This document shows, in pieces, positions 18,737 to 31,718 of a stretch of DNA of 64,000 nt. Every line of letters starts with the position of its first letter. Positions within the stretch are counted from its first letter, which is position 1. Origin of the DNA: Kushneria indalinina DSM 14324 (GTDB taxonomy: Bacteria; Pseudomonadota; Gammaproteobacteria; Pseudomonadales; Halomonadaceae). The position numbers and the translations under genes were made by a program. The DNA is taken from assembly GCF_003385845.1 (NCBI RefSeq), contig NZ_QRDJ01000011.1, forward strand, positions 16,223 through 80,222, given 5' to 3'. The notes under the pieces are model-generated. The model saw nothing but the letters and a program-made list of their open reading frames with translations. It did no database searches and had not been told where the DNA came from.

Positions 18737-18776
18737 GGCAACCTCGTGGTCCGGGTAAGGTCATGACAACCGGCGC

Positions 18777-21743
18777 TCATTTGAGCGCCGGTTCCGGGGC
18801 ATCGGCATCGGCCAGGTAGCGCTGCTGACGTTCGTCGAAGCGCTGGAACTGCTGTTGCCACGACGAGGGCTGCGAGACCTTCTCGACCTGCACCGCCGTC
18901 ACCTTGTACTCGGGACAGTTGGTGGCCCAGTCGGAGTTGTCGGTCGTGATCACGTTGGCACCGCTGCCCGGATGGTGGAAGGTGGTGTAGACCACGCCCG
19001 GCGCCATGCGATCGCTGACCAGACAGCGCAGCACCGTATGACCCACCCGGCTGCGAATGCCGAGCCAGTCACCGTCACGCAGGCCGCGATCCTCGGCATC
19101 TGCCGGGTGGATCTCCAGCACGTCTTCCGAATGCCAGCTGCTGTTGGCGGTACGTCGTGTCTGCGCGCCAACATTGTACTGGCTGAGAATGCGTCCGGTG
19201 GTCAAAAGCAGCGGATAGCGTGCGTTGACCTTTTCTTCGGTGGCCACGTACTCGGTGATGGCAAAGTGCCCCTTGCCGATCGGGAAGTCCACGCCATGCA
19301 TGGTGGGTGTGCCGAGCGGGTAATCGTCATTGCAGGGCCACTGAATGCTGCCGAGCTGTTCGAGCTTGTCGTAGCTCACCCCGGTAAAGGTCGGCGTCAG
19401 ACTGGCCACCTCGTCCATGATTTCGGAAGGATGGCTGTAGTTCATGGGATAACCCAGTGCGTTGGCAAGATCCTGCGTGACCTCCCAGTCCTCCTTGCCG
19501 GCCACCGGCGGCATGACCCGGCGCACGCGGTTGATACGCCGTTCGGCGTTGGTGAAGGTACCGTTCTTCTCGAGGAAGGTGGCGCCCGGCAACAGCACAT
19601 GGGCGTATTTCGCCGTCTCGTTGAGGAAGATGTCCTGCACGATCAGACAGTCCAGCGCCGACAGCGCCGATTCGACGTGCTGCGTATTGGGGTCGGACTG
19701 CGCGATGTCCTCGCCCTGCACATAGAGCGCCTTGAAGGTGCCGTTGATGGCAGCGTCGAACATGTTGGGAATACGCAGACCCGGCTCGTCGTCGAGTTTG
19801 GCGTTCCACACGGTTTCAAAACGCTGGCGGATCTCGGGGTCGGAGACATGCTGGTACCCCGGCAGCTCGTGCGGGAACGAGCCCATGTCGCAGGAGCCCT
19901 GCACGTTGTTCTGTCCGCGCAGCGGGTTGACCCCGACGCCTTCACGACCGATGTTGCCGGTCGCCATCGCCAGGTTGGCGATCGCCATGACCGTGGTCGA
20001 GCCCTGGCTGTGCTCGGTGACGCCCAGCCCGTAATAGATCGCGCCGTTGCCGGCACTGGCATAGGCGCGCGCGGCATCGCGAACCGCCTGAGCAGGCACG
20101 CCGGTCTCGGCTTCCACGGCTTCCGGCGCGTGGCGCGCATCGGAGATGAACGCGCGCCAGCGCTGATAGCCCTCGGTGTCACAGCGCCGGGCGATGAAGT
20201 CGGTGTCCTCGAGCCCTTCTGTGACCACCACATGGCCCAGCGCGTTGACCAGCGCCACGTTGGTACCGGGCTTGAGCGCCAGGTGCAGGCCCTTGCCGCC
20301 GTGAGGCGTGCTGAGCAGGTCGATGCGGCGCGGGTCGGCAACGATCAGCGTGGCGCCCTGGCGCAGCCGGCGCTTCATCTGGGAGGCAAACACCGGGTGG
20401 GCATCGGTGGGGTTGGCACCGATCACCAGAATGGTGTCCGCCTTCATGACCGAGTCAAACGTCTGGGTGCCGGCGGACTCGCCCAGCGTGGTCTTGAGAC
20501 CGTAGCCGGTGGGCGAATGACAGACGCGGGCGCAGGTGTCGGTATTGTTGTTGCCGAACGCCGCGCGGACCAGTTTCTGGACTAGGTAGGTCTCTTCGTT
20601 GGTGCAGCGCGACGAGGTAATGCCGCCAACGCTGTCACGACCGTACTGCGTCTGAATTTCCCTGAGGCGCCGTGCGGCAAAGCTGATGGCTTCTTCCCAG
20701 GAGACGGCACGCCAGGGCTGGTCGATCGAGTCGCGAATCATCGGCTCGCGAATGCGATCCTTGTGGGTGGCGTAGCCAAAGGCGAAGCGGCCCTTGACGC
20801 AGGAGTGGCCGTGGTTGGCGTCACCGCCCTTGTACGGCACCATGCGCACCAGCTTGTCGCCCTTCATCTGTGCCTCGAACGAGCAGCCCACGCCGCAGTA
20901 GGCGCAGGTGGTCACCACGCTGTGCTCGGGTACGCCCTCCTCGATGACGCTTTTCTCCATCAGCGTCGATGTCGGGCAGGCCTGTACGCAGGCGCCGCAG
21001 GAGACGCACTCCGAATCCATGAACGGCTCGTTCTGGCTGGCGGCCACTTTCGAATCAAAACCGCGGCCCTCGATGGTCAGGGCAAAGGTGCCCTGCACCT
21101 CGTTGCAGGCGCGCACGCAGCGTGAGCAGACGATGCACTTGCTGGGGTCAAAGCTGAAGTAGGGGTTGGAGTCGTCGACCTCGGCGTCGAGATGGTTGGC
21201 GCCATCGAAGCCGTAGCGCACCTCGCGAAGCCCCACGACGCCGGCCATGTCCTGCAGCTCGCAATCCCCGTTGGCCGGACAGGTCAGACAGTCCAGCGGG
21301 TGGTCGGAGATGTAGAGCTCCATGATGTTGCGACGCAGCTTCGCGATTTTGGCGTTCTGCGTGGTGACGGCCATGCCCTCAACCACCGGCGTGGTGCACG
21401 AGGCCGGCATGCCGCGACGGCCTTCGATTTCCACCGCGCAGAGTCGGCAGGACCCGAACGCCTCGAGATTGTCCGAGGCGCACAGTCGGGGAATCGTGAT
21501 GCCGGCCAGTGCTGCGGCACGCATCACCGAGGTGCCCTCCGGCACGCGAATCGCGGTGCCGTCGATGGTCAGCTCGACCGGTGTTTCGGACACGCGCGCC
21601 GGCGTACCCATGTCGCGGTCAAAAAAGGCCGGGTTGAAGGTGTTCTGGTACTCACCGACGCCGCCCAGTCCTGCATTGAACTGTTGGGCATTCGGTTGTT
21701 GGGGATTGGCTTTTTCGGTTTTGGGATCAAAATGGTTCAGCAT
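18777..21743 (-). CDS. fdsA: NAD-dependent formate dehydrogenase alpha subunit (Mo-bis-MGD, FeS)
   Basis: FdsA is the catalytic subunit that oxidises formate to CO2. The 988-residue protein has, in order, a [2Fe-2S] domain (CASDNLEAFGSCRLC...C), a His-Cys [4Fe-4S] site (HPLDCLTCPANGDC), two ferredoxin clusters (CIVCSRCVRAC, CVSCGACVQAC), the FdhF-type cluster (CAYCGVGC) and the molybdopterin domains. The molybdenum ligand is a cysteine, in TCARVCHSPTGYG, not selenocysteine. The start overlaps the fdsB end by 7 bp. The subunit set (G, B, A, D) is that of the soluble cytosolic enzyme of Cupriavidus and Rhodobacter type. Confidence 0.96.
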   Translation of the reverse strand: MLNHFDPKTEKANPQQPNAQQFNAGLGGVGEYQNTFNPAFFDRDMGTPARVSETPVELTIDGTAIRVPEGTSVMRAAALAGITIPRLCASDNLEAFGSCRLCAVEIEGRRGMPASCTTPVVEGMAVTTQNAKIAKLRRNIMELYISDHPLDCLTCPANGDCELQDMAGVVGLREVRYGFDGANHLDAEVDDSNPYFSFDPSKCIVCSRCVRACNEVQGTFALTIEGRGFDSKVAASQNEPFMDSECVSCGACVQACPTSTLMEKSVIEEGVPEHSVVTTCAYCGVGCSFEAQMKGDKLVRMVPYKGGDANHGHSCVKGRFAFGYATHKDRIREPMIRDSIDQPWRAVSWEEAISFAARRLREIQTQYGRDSVGGITSSRCTNEETYLVQKLVRAAFGNNNTDTCARVCHSPTGYGLKTTLGESAGTQTFDSVMKADTILVIGANPTDAHPVFASQMKRRLRQGATLIVADPRRIDLLSTPHGGKGLHLALKPGTNVALVNALGHVVVTEGLEDTDFIARRCDTEGYQRWRAFISDARHAPEAVEAETGVPAQAVRDAARAYASAGNGAIYYGLGVTEHSQGSTTVMAIANLAMATGNIGREGVGVNPLRGQNNVQGSCDMGSFPHELPGYQHVSDPEIRQRFETVWNAKLDDEPGLRIPNMFDAAINGTFKALYVQGEDIAQSDPNTQHVESALSALDCLIVQDIFLNETAKYAHVLLPGATFLEKNGTFTNAERRINRVRRVMPPVAGKEDWEVTQDLANALGYPMNYSHPSEIMDEVASLTPTFTGVSYDKLEQLGSIQWPCNDDYPLGTPTMHGVDFPIGKGHFAITEYVATEEKVNARYPLLLTTGRILSQYNVGAQTRRTANSSWHSEDVLEIHPADAEDRGLRDGDWLGIRSRVGHTVLRCLVSDRMAPGVVYTTFHHPGSGANVITTDNSDWATNCPEYKVTAVQVEKVSQPSSWQQQFQRFDERQQRYLADADAPEPALK

Positions 21744-23305
21744 GTCGTACCTCCCGCCGTTGCGGCCTGTCGAGGTGTCAGATCATCGGGAAAATGCTGC
21801 ATGACGCTCTGGACCGGGAACGGCGCCATGCCGCCCATGGCGCACAGGGAGCCATCGACCATGGTCTCGCAGAGCTCGGTGAGCAACACGAGGTTCTTGT
21901 CAGCCGACTCGCCGGCGCGGATGCGATCGATCACCTCCACGCCGCGCACCGCGCCGATCCGGCACGGCGTGCACTTGCCGCAGGATTCAACGCTGCAGAA
22001 CTCCATGGCAAAGCGGGCCTGATCGCCCATGTCGACGCTGTCGTCGAACATCACCACGCCGCCGTGCCCCACGACGCCACCGAAGGCGGCAAAGCCTTCG
22101 TAGTCGATCGGATTGTCCCACTGGCTTTGTGGCAGGTAGGCGCCCAGCGGGCCACCGACCTGGACGGCCTTGAGCGGGCGCCCGCTCAGGGTGCCGCCGC
22201 CAAAGCCTTCCATCAGCTCACTCAGGCTGGTGCCAAAGGCCAGCTCGACCAGCCCGCCGCGCTTGACGTTGCCGGCCAGCTGGATGGCCAGCGTTCCGCG
22301 CGAGCGTCCCAGCCCGTAGTCGGCGTAAGCCTGGCCGCCCTGGTCGAGAATGAAGGGCACGGCCGCCAGCGACAGCACGTTGTTGACCACGGTGGGCCGG
22401 CCGAACAGCCCCTCGATGGCGGGCAGCGGCGGCTTGGCACGCACCAGCCCGCGCTTGCCTTCAAGACTCTCCAGCAATGAGGTCTCCTCGCCACAGATAT
22501 AGGCACCGGCGCCGAGGCGGACCTCCAGATGAAAGGTGCGACCGCTGCCCAGAATGTTGTCGCCGAGATAGCCGGCGGCCACGGCGCGCTCGATCGCCTC
22601 ATCGAGAATGTCGTGAGCCAGCGGATATTCCGAGCGCAGATAGATGTAGCCCTGATCGGCGCCCGTGGCGAGACCGGCAATGGTCATGCCCTCGATCAGC
22701 ATGTAGGGGTCGCACTCCATCACCAGACGGTCGGCAAAGGTACCGGAGTCGCCCTCATCGGCATTGCAGACTACGTACTTCTCTCCCGGCGGCTGGTCGT
22801 GCACGGTCTGCCACTTGATGCCGGTCGGGAAGGCCGCTCCGCCGCGACCGCGCAGCCCCGAGGTCTTGACCTCGTCGACAACGGCCTGGCTGTCCAGCGA
22901 CAAGGCCTTTTTCAGGCCTTCAAAGCCGCGCAGCGCGGTGTAGTCCTCAAGCGATACGGGATCGGTGATGCCGATGCGCGAAAAGGTCAGGCGCTGCTGG
23001 CGCTTGAGATACTTGATCTCTTCGGTCAGCCCCAGTGACAGCGCGTGGTCCTGGCGACCCTCGAACAGTCCGGCCTCGATCAGGGCATCGACATCGCCCG
23101 GCGTGACCGGGCCATAGGCGACGCGCCCCTCGGGGGTGTCGACCTCGATCAGCGGCTCCAGATAGAACAGTCCGCGGGAGCCGTTGCGTACCAGGTTGAG
23201 CGCCACGTCGCGTGCACGGGCGCCGCGCTCGATGCGGGCCGCGACCCGGTCGGCACCCAGTGCCCGGGCGGTGGTGTCACGCGGGACATACAGGGTAATG
23301 GCCAT
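21737..23305 (-). CDS. fdsB: NAD-dependent formate dehydrogenase beta subunit (NuoF-like)
   Basis: This 522-residue flavoprotein passes electrons from FdsA to NAD+. It has an N-terminal thioredoxin-like extension and a NuoF-type core: GRGGAAFPTGIKW (FMN), CNADEGDSGTFADR (NADH/FMN), GAGAYICGEETSLLESLEG, and the [4Fe-4S] ligands in ESCGKCTPCRIGAVRG plus a later Cys. The start MAITLYVP at 23305 overlaps the fdsG stop (ATGA), so translation is coupled. With FdsG it forms the diaphorase half of the enzyme. Confidence 0.96.
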   Translation of the reverse strand: MAITLYVPRDTTARALGADRVAARIERGARARDVALNLVRNGSRGLFYLEPLIEVDTPEGRVAYGPVTPGDVDALIEAGLFEGRQDHALSLGLTEEIKYLKRQQRLTFSRIGITDPVSLEDYTALRGFEGLKKALSLDSQAVVDEVKTSGLRGRGGAAFPTGIKWQTVHDQPPGEKYVVCNADEGDSGTFADRLVMECDPYMLIEGMTIAGLATGADQGYIYLRSEYPLAHDILDEAIERAVAAGYLGDNILGSGRTFHLEVRLGAGAYICGEETSLLESLEGKRGLVRAKPPLPAIEGLFGRPTVVNNVLSLAAVPFILDQGGQAYADYGLGRSRGTLAIQLAGNVKRGGLVELAFGTSLSELMEGFGGGTLSGRPLKAVQVGGPLGAYLPQSQWDNPIDYEGFAAFGGVVGHGGVVMFDDSVDMGDQARFAMEFCSVESCGKCTPCRIGAVRGVEVIDRIRAGESADKNLVLLTELCETMVDGSLCAMGGMAPFPVQSVMQHFPDDLTPRQAATAGGTTC

Positions 23306-23811
23306 CACTTCACCTCCACGACGGTCGCCGACAGCTCATCGGTCAGTTGATCGAACTGCTCGGGGCTCATGCGCCCGTAAACGTCGTCATTGACGCGAAC
23401 GGAGGGGCCACAGGCGCAGTTGCCCAGACAGTAGACCGGCTCGAGCGTGAACTCGTGATCCGGCGTTGTCTGGTGATAATCGATGCCCAGGGCCTTTCGC
23501 GCGTGGGCCTCGAGCTGGCGGCTGCCAACCGATTGGCATGCCTCGGCGCGACAGATCTGAATCACGCTGCGCCCCGGGGGGTGGGTGCGAAAGTGATGGT
23601 AGAAGCTGATGATGCCGTGAACTTCGGCGCGGGTATGACGCAACGCTTCGGCGATCATGGGCACTGCGGCATCAGGGATGAAGCCGAAGCGGTCCTGAAT
23701 GGCGTGCAGTGTCGGTAGCATGGCGCCCGGCATCCTGCTGTGGGCGTCGATCACTGCCTGCAGTTGCGCCGGCGTCCAGGCGTCGGCGACGGGGGAATGG
23801 GTCTGTGACAT
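23305..23811 (-). CDS. fdsG: NAD-dependent formate dehydrogenase gamma subunit (NuoE-like)
   Basis: This 168-residue [2Fe-2S] protein of the NuoE/HoxE type has its four cluster cysteines in CRAEACQSVG and CLGNCACGPSVRVND. It also has an N-terminal helical region (LPTLHAIQDRFGFIPDAAVPMIAEAL). It carries electrons within the FdsBG diaphorase module. It is the first gene of the operon; the promoter should be in the 145-bp gap to the divergent regulator. Confidence 0.95.
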   Translation of the reverse strand: MSQTHSPVADAWTPAQLQAVIDAHSRMPGAMLPTLHAIQDRFGFIPDAAVPMIAEALRHTRAEVHGIISFYHHFRTHPPGRSVIQICRAEACQSVGSRQLEAHARKALGIDYHQTTPDHEFTLEPVYCLGNCACGPSVRVNDDVYGRMSPEQFDQLTDELSATVVEVK

Positions 23812-23956
23812 GGCCGGATCTCATCAGGTCGGAGGATTGAAGCGACAGCGCTCATCCGATCGTCTTATAGGAATCGTTGTTCATAACTGCTTTAAGTCAG
23901 GGTCACCTTCGGGACCAAACTAGCACTCTCGATACGGCGGCAAAATATGAACGAAA

Positions 23957-25036
23957 ATGCTTAGCAAAAAGTTGAACATCGTCCCGACATGGCGCTTTTA
24001 TCGCGATGATGGCGAGCTGCTTGATCCGGTGCTGTTCGTGCTGCTGGGTGGTCTGCGAGAAACCGGCAAGCTGACCCATGCCGCCAGCAGGGCGAACATT
24101 TCCTATCGCCACGCCTGGAATCTGCTTAATCGGGCCGAGGCCTTTTTCGGCATGGCGCTGGTGGAAATGCGCCGCGGGCATGGCACGCGGCTGTCACCGC
24201 TGGGGGAGAAACTGTTGTGGGCGGAGCAGCGGGTGCGGGCGCGACTGGGTCCTCAGATCGACAGCATGGCCTCCGAGCTCAACCACCAGCTGCAGCAGCT
24301 GCTGGACGGCGCGCACCCCGTGCTGCGTCTGCACGCCAGTCATGGCTATGCCGTGGCGCTTCTGCCGGATTTTCCGGGCGAGCTGGACCTGCGCTACTGC
24401 TCCTCCGTGGAGGCGCTCGAGGCGCTGCGTCGCGACGAGTGCGATCTGGCCAGCCTTCATCTGCCGGTGCAGACGCAGCTGGCCGAGCAGGTCATGGCGG
24501 TCTATCGCCCGTATCTGTCAGGACAGAATCTGAACGTCATCCGCTTCGTGACCCGTCGGCAGGGGTTGATGCTGCGTCACGAGGATCGCGACCGAATTCG
24601 CGCCATGAAGGATCTCGCACGCGGTGATATTCGATTCATCCCGCGCAACGAGCGCTCCGGCACCCGCATGCTGTTCGATCTGTTGCTGGCAGAGCATGGG
24701 ATTAACGAGACCGATATTCCCGATGCGCGCCACGAGGAGTTTACGCATACGGCGGTGGCGGCTTATGTGGCAGCAGGGATGGCGGATGCCGGTTTCGGGG
24801 TGGAGGCAGCCGCCACGCAGTTCGGGCTGGATTTTGTCCCGCTGGCGACCGAGCACTACCTGCTGGTCTGCCAGGCCGAGCGCCTGGCCCAGGAGAACAT
24901 GCAGGCGCTGCTGACCTATATGGCGTCAAAGGGCTTTCTGGCTGAAGTGGCCGCGCTGAATGGCTACGCTCCGGATCACTGTGGTGAAGTGACGACCTTT
25001 GAGGCGCTGCTGGCGGAAAACGCAGGGAGTGTCTGA
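23957..25036 (+). CDS. ModE-like HTH regulator with periplasmic-binding-protein-like domain
   Basis: This 359-residue protein has an N-terminal ModE/LysR-type winged helix (LLGGLRETGKLTHAASRANISYRHAWNLLNRAEAFFG) and ALVEMRRGHGTRLSPLGEKLL. A C-terminal substrate-binding-like domain follows (RFIPRNERSGTRMLFDLLL, AAYVAAGMADAGFGVEAAA) of the PBP-like family found in molybdenum-related regulators. It is transcribed divergently from the fds operon, so it probably controls it, perhaps sensing molybdate or formate; the ligand is inference. It differs from the LysR-type FdsR of Cupriavidus. Confidence 0.85.
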   Translation: MLSKKLNIVPTWRFYRDDGELLDPVLFVLLGGLRETGKLTHAASRANISYRHAWNLLNRAEAFFGMALVEMRRGHGTRLSPLGEKLLWAEQRVRARLGPQIDSMASELNHQLQQLLDGAHPVLRLHASHGYAVALLPDFPGELDLRYCSSVEALEALRRDECDLASLHLPVQTQLAEQVMAVYRPYLSGQNLNVIRFVTRRQGLMLRHEDRDRIRAMKDLARGDIRFIPRNERSGTRMLFDLLLAEHGINETDIPDARHEEFTHTAVAAYVAAGMADAGFGVEAAATQFGLDFVPLATEHYLLVCQAERLAQENMQALLTYMASKGFLAEVAALNGYAPDHCGEVTTFEALLAENAGSV

Positions 25037-25073
25037 AGGCCACTGTTGGCAGCCGTCACTGGCATACGCCAGC

Positions 25074-26978
<1,905 letters not shown>

Positions 26979-27064
26979 TCATTGCGTGATGGCATGCGGG
27001 GATGAAATCCGATATTATCGGCACAATTTGGCCGGGTCGAACCCGCAGACCATGGCGATAATAA

Positions 27065-27104
27065 AAGCGGGATGAAACCCTTCAGGGTTTCGTCCCGCTT
27101 TTTT
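27065..27104 (+). terminator. Terminator after dapB
   Basis: A perfect stem AAGCGGGATGAAACCC / GGGTTTCGTCCCGCTT (one mismatch) runs into TTTTTT. It separates dapB from carA. Confidence 0.9.
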
Positions 27105-27243
27105 GCAGCCCGGGGTCGCGCTTTACCGTCAGGCGCGCAGGAAGGGCATGGTCGACGGGGTCGGCAAACGGCCGGTTTTGCGGTCAGCGTTGTGGCATGT
27201 CGCTTTCGCTGACAGTCTCTTTTGCCCTGTGGAGGACGTTGCA

Positions 27244-28398
27244 TTGATCAAACCCGCGATTCTGGCGCTCGAGGATGGCAGCGTATTTCACGGCGTCTCC
27301 ATCGGCGCCGACGGAGAAACCAGTGGCGAGGTGGTCTTTAATACGGCCATGACGGGCTATCAGGAGATCCTGACCGACCCTTCCTACTCTCGCCAGATTG
27401 TCACGCTCACCTATCCCCATATCGGCAACACCGGCATCAATGAAGAGGATGTCGAATCCCACCGCATTCATGCCGCCGGTCTCGTCATTCGCGACCTCCC
27501 TCGTCTGGTCAGCAATTTCCGCAGCGTGCGGGCACTGGACGACTATCTCGCCGCCCACGGCATTCTGGGCATTGCCGATATCGATACCCGCCGTCTGACG
27601 CGTCTGCTGCGTGACAAGGGCGCGCAAAACGGTGCCATTATTGCCGGCGCCGATGCCCAGGGCGAAGAGGCGGTGGCACGCGCGCTGGCGGCGGCCAACG
27701 CTTTTCCGGGACTCAAGGGCATGGATCTGGCCCGCGAGGCCGGCACTCGCGAGATTCATGAATGGCATGATGGTGAATGGCAGCTGAGCAAGGGCTACGC
27801 CGATTTTCGCCAGCGCGAGCGCCCCTGGCATGTGGTGGCCTATGACTTTGGCACCAAGCACAACATCTTTCGCATGCTGACCAGCCGGGGGTGTCGTCTG
27901 ACCGTGGTACCGCCCCAGACACCGGCCAGCGAGGTGCTGGCGATGAATCCCGACGGTGTTTTCCTGGCCAATGGCCCCGGCGACCCGGAGCCCTGTGATT
28001 ATGCCATCCGGGCCATTCAGGAGATTCTGGCGACCAATACGCCGGTCTTTGGCATCTGCCTGGGGCATCAGCTGCTGGCGCTGGCCAGCGGTGCCACAAC
28101 CGTCAAGATGAAGCAGGGCCACCATGGTGCCAATCATCCGGTGCTGGATATCGATGGCGGCCATGTCATGATTACCAGTCAGAACCACGGCTTTGCCGTT
28201 GACGAGGCGTCACTGCCGGCCAACGTGCGCGCCACCCATCGGTCGCTGTTTGATCACACCCTCCAGGGGATCGAGCTGACCGATACACCGGCATTCAGTT
28301 TTCAGGGACATCCGGAAGCCAGTCCCGGGCCACATGACGTTTCCCCGCTGTTTGATCGCTTCGTGGCCATGATGGAACGCCGCCGTCAGGCGGCCTGA
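27244..28398 (+). CDS. carA: Carbamoyl phosphate synthase small subunit
   Basis: CarA hydrolyses glutamine and channels ammonia to CarB for arginine and pyrimidine synthesis. The 384-residue protein starts at a TTG ([17 protein letters not shown]) preceded by GGAGG 8 nt upstream; longer upstream frames lack family match. The class I amidotransferase domain has the nucleophile in [12 protein letters not shown] and the His-Glu pair in [11 protein letters not shown]. CarB follows after 89 bp. The 137 bp between the dapB terminator and the start should contain the promoter. Confidence 0.96.
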   Translation: MIKPAILALEDGSVFHGVSIGADGETSGEVVFNTAMTGYQEILTDPSYSRQIVTLTYPHIGNTGINEEDVESHRIHAAGLVIRDLPRLVSNFRSVRALDDYLAAHGILGIADIDTRRLTRLLRDKGAQNGAIIAGADAQGEEAVARALAAANAFPGLKGMDLAREAGTREIHEWHDGEWQLSKGYADFRQRERPWHVVAYDFGTKHNIFRMLTSRGCRLTVVPPQTPASEVLAMNPDGVFLANGPGDPEPCDYAIRAIQEILATNTPVFGICLGHQLLALASGATTVKMKQGHHGANHPVLDIDGGHVMITSQNHGFAVDEASLPANVRATHRSLFDHTLQGIELTDTPAFSFQGHPEASPGPHDVSPLFDRFVAMMERRRQAA

Positions 28399-28487
28399 TC
28401 CGGCTCCGACGGCGGCGTACGCCGCCGTTCGGGCCGCCATCGCATTCGACTTGTTCGCATCCCATTTTTCGACGCAGTGAAATCGTC

Positions 28488-31400
28488 ATGCCAAAACGTA
28501 CCGACCTGAAAAGCATTCTGATCATTGGCGCAGGCCCCATCGTTATCGGCCAGGCCTGTGAGTTCGACTATTCCGGCGCCCAGGCCTGCAAGGCGCTGCG
28601 CGAGGAGGGGTACCGGGTCATTCTGGTCAACTCCAACCCGGCCACCATCATGACTGACCCGGTCATGGCGGATGCCACCTATATCGAGCCGGTGACCTGG
28701 GAGACGGTGGCGCGCATCATCGAGCGTGAACGCCCCGATGCGGTGCTGCCGACCATGGGCGGTCAGACAGCACTCAACTGCGCCCTCGAGCTGGACCGCC
28801 GCGGCATTCTTGATGAGTTTGGCGTGGAGCTGATCGGCGCCAATGCCCAGACGATCGAAAAGGCCGAGGATCGCGACCTCTTTGACAAGGCGATGAAAAA
28901 TATCGGCCTTGAGTGCCCGAAGGCCAAGGTTGCACATGCGATGGAGGAAGCCTGGGAGATTCAGGCCGAGCTGGGCTTTCCCTGCATCATTCGTCCGTCC
29001 TACACCATGGGCGGCTCCGGTGGCGGCGTGGCCTATAACCGGGAAGAGTTTGAAGAGATCTGCCATCGCGGTTTCGAGCTCTCCTCCAACCATGAGCTGC
29101 TGATCGATGAGTCGCTGCTGGGCTGGAAAGAGTACGAGATGGAGGTCGTGCGCGACAAAAGCGATAACTGCATCATTGTCTGCGCGATCGAGAACTTCGA
29201 TCCGATGGGCGTGCACACCGGCGACTCCATTACCGTGGCGCCGGCCCAGACGCTGACCGACAAGGAATACCAGATCATGCGCAACGCATCGCTTGCGGTG
29301 CTGCGCGAGATCGGTGTGGAAACAGGTGGTTCCAACGTGCAGTTCGGCGTTGATCCGGAGACCGGGCGCATGGTGGTCATCGAGATGAACCCGCGCGTGT
29401 CGCGTTCGTCGGCGTTGGCGTCCAAGGCAACCGGCTTCCCGATCGCCAAGGTCGCCGCCAAGCTGGCGGTGGGCTATACGCTTGATGAGCTGCAAAACGA
29501 GATTACCGGCGGCGCCACGCCCGCCTCGTTCGAGCCGGCCATCGACTACGTGGTTACCAAGATTCCGCGTTTTACCTTCGAGAAGTTTCCCCAGGCCAAC
29601 GACCGTCTGACCACTCAGATGAAGTCGGTGGGCGAGGTCATGGCCATCGGGCGCACCTTCCAGGAGTCGCTGCAAAAGGCGCTGCGTGGTCTTGAGATCG
29701 GTGTCGACGGGCTGGATCCGAAGCTTGCGAATTTTGACGAGACGTCACGTCAGCTGATGCAGGGCGAGCTGCAGCGCCCGGGCGCCGATCGTATCTTCTA
29801 TGTGGCCGATGCCTTCCGGGCGGGGCTGTCGCTGGATGAAGTGTTCAACTTCACCAAAATCGATCGCTGGTTCCTGATCCAGATTCAGGAGCTGATGGTT
29901 CTGGAAGGCCAGATCGCCAAGACCTCTTTGAAGGAGCTCAGTCGCAAGCAGGTCTATTTCTACAAGCGTCGCGGCTTTGGCGATGCGCGCCTGGCCCGCC
30001 TCATCGGCGTCAGCGAAAAGGCCTTCCGTGAGCATCGTCAGGCGATGGATGTGCGACCGGTCTTCAAGCGGGTCGATACCTGCGCGGCCGAGTTTGCAAC
30101 GTCCACGGCCTACATGTACTCCACCTATGAAGAGGAGTGCGAGGCCAACCCCAGCGATCGACAAAAGATCATGGTACTGGGCGGCGGCCCCAACCGGATC
30201 GGTCAGGGCATCGAGTTTGACTACTGCTGCGTCCATGCCGCACTCGCCATGCGCGAGGATGGCTATGAGACCATCATGGTCAACTGCAACCCGGAAACCG
30301 TGTCGACCGACTATGACACCTCCGATCGTCTCTACTTCGAGCCGGTCACGCTGGAAGATGTGCTGGCGATCGTTGAAACGGAAAGGCCGGTCGGCGTGAT
30401 CGTGCAGTTCGGTGGTCAGACGCCGCTGAAGCTGGCACGTGATCTGGAAGCGGCAGGCGTGCCCATTATCGGCACCTCCCCGGATGCGATCGATCGCGCC
30501 GAGGATCGTGAGCGCTTTCAGCAGATGATCGACAAGCTCGGCCTCAAGCAGCCCAACAACGCGACGGCGCGCAGCTTTGAAGACGCCTTCGTCAAGGCGG
30601 CAAAGATTGGCTATCCGCTGGTCGTACGTCCCTCCTATGTGCTGGGTGGGCGCGCCATGGAGATTGTCTATTCGGCCGACGAGCTCGAGAATTATATGAC
30701 CCATGCGGTCAAGGTCTCCAACGACTCGCCGGTCCTGCTGGATCACTTCCTCAATGCCGCCATCGAGGTGGATATCGATGCCATCAGCGACGGCAAGGAT
30801 GTCGTGATCGGCGGCATCATGCAGCACATCGAGCAGGCTGGCGTCCACTCCGGTGACTCGGCCTGCTCGCTGCCGCCCTATTCGTTGCCGAGTGAAGTGC
30901 AGGATCGCATGCGTGATCAGGTGCAGCGCATGGCGCTGGAACTCAATGTTGTGGGCCTGATGAACGTGCAGCTGGCCTGGCAGGATAACGAGGTCTATGT
31001 CATCGAGGTCAATCCGCGCGCCTCGCGTACCGTGCCGTTTGTCTCCAAGTGCATCGGGCGCTCGCTGGCACAGCTGGCGGCTCGCGTCATGGCCGGCAAG
31101 ACGCTGGTAGAGCTTGAGTTTACCCGTGAGCACATTCCGGATTTCTATAGCGTCAAGGAAGCGGTCTTCCCGTTCAACAAGTTCCCGGGGGTGGATCCGA
31201 TCCTGACGCCGGAGATGAAGTCGACTGGTGAGGTCATGGGTACCGGAACCACCTTTGCCGAAGCCTTCTACAAGGCGCAGCTGGGTGCAGGGGAGGCCAT
31301 CCCAGCGCTCAGCGGCGATCGCCGGGCATTTTTGTCCGTACGTGACCCGGATAAGGAAGGCGTTATTGAGGTAGCGCGTTCTCTGTTAACATTAGGCTTT

Positions 31401-31718
31401 ACGTTGATCGCCACGCACGGTACGGCACAGGCACTCGATGCTGCCGGTCTGCCGGTCGAGCCGGTCAACAAGGTGTTTGAAGGCCGCCCCCATATTGTCG
31501 ACATGATCAAAAACGATGAGGTTGCCTACATTGTTAATACGACCGAGGGGCGGCAGGCCATTAACGATTCTTCCATGATTCGCCGTTCGGCGCTGTCACA
31601 CAAGGTTCCCTATGCCACGACACTGGCCGGGGCCCGTGCTGTGTGCATGGCGCTTGAGTATGGTAACGAGATTACCGTGCGGCGACTTCAGGAACTCCAT
31701 ACGAGTGTAACGGCATGA
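28488..31718 (+). CDS. carB: Carbamoyl phosphate synthase large subunit
   Basis: The 1076-residue protein has the expected two homologous halves. Each opens with an ATP-grasp lead-in ([29 protein letters not shown] and [22 protein letters not shown]). An oligomerisation domain lies between, and an MGS-like allosteric domain near 940-1076 has [22 protein letters not shown]. It makes carbamoyl phosphate from bicarbonate, ammonia and two ATP. The stop overlaps the greA start (ATGA). Confidence 0.98.
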   Translation: MPKRTDLKSILIIGAGPIVIGQACEFDYSGAQACKALREEGYRVILVNSNPATIMTDPVMADATYIEPVTWETVARIIERERPDAVLPTMGGQTALNCALELDRRGILDEFGVELIGANAQTIEKAEDRDLFDKAMKNIGLECPKAKVAHAMEEAWEIQAELGFPCIIRPSYTMGGSGGGVAYNREEFEEICHRGFELSSNHELLIDESLLGWKEYEMEVVRDKSDNCIIVCAIENFDPMGVHTGDSITVAPAQTLTDKEYQIMRNASLAVLREIGVETGGSNVQFGVDPETGRMVVIEMNPRVSRSSALASKATGFPIAKVAAKLAVGYTLDELQNEITGGATPASFEPAIDYVVTKIPRFTFEKFPQANDRLTTQMKSVGEVMAIGRTFQESLQKALRGLEIGVDGLDPKLANFDETSRQLMQGELQRPGADRIFYVADAFRAGLSLDEVFNFTKIDRWFLIQIQELMVLEGQIAKTSLKELSRKQVYFYKRRGFGDARLARLIGVSEKAFREHRQAMDVRPVFKRVDTCAAEFATSTAYMYSTYEEECEANPSDRQKIMVLGGGPNRIGQGIEFDYCCVHAALAMREDGYETIMVNCNPETVSTDYDTSDRLYFEPVTLEDVLAIVETERPVGVIVQFGGQTPLKLARDLEAAGVPIIGTSPDAIDRAEDRERFQQMIDKLGLKQPNNATARSFEDAFVKAAKIGYPLVVRPSYVLGGRAMEIVYSADELENYMTHAVKVSNDSPVLLDHFLNAAIEVDIDAISDGKDVVIGGIMQHIEQAGVHSGDSACSLPPYSLPSEVQDRMRDQVQRMALELNVVGLMNVQLAWQDNEVYVIEVNPRASRTVPFVSKCIGRSLAQLAARVMAGKTLVELEFTREHIPDFYSVKEAVFPFNKFPGVDPILTPEMKSTGEVMGTGTTFAEAFYKAQLGAGEAIPALSGDRRAFLSVRDPDKEGVIEVARSLLTLGFTLIATHGTAQALDAAGLPVEPVNKVFEGRPHIVDMIKNDEVAYIVNTTEGRQAINDSSMIRRSALSHKVPYATTLAGARAVCMALEYGNEITVRRLQELHTSVTA

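Noticed and set aside
18855..20585. Open frame of about 576 codons antisense to fdsA
   Set aside because: fdsA has all its cofactor motifs on the minus strand; the plus-strand frame is a shadow. Similar shadows lie over carB, infB, nusA and metX.
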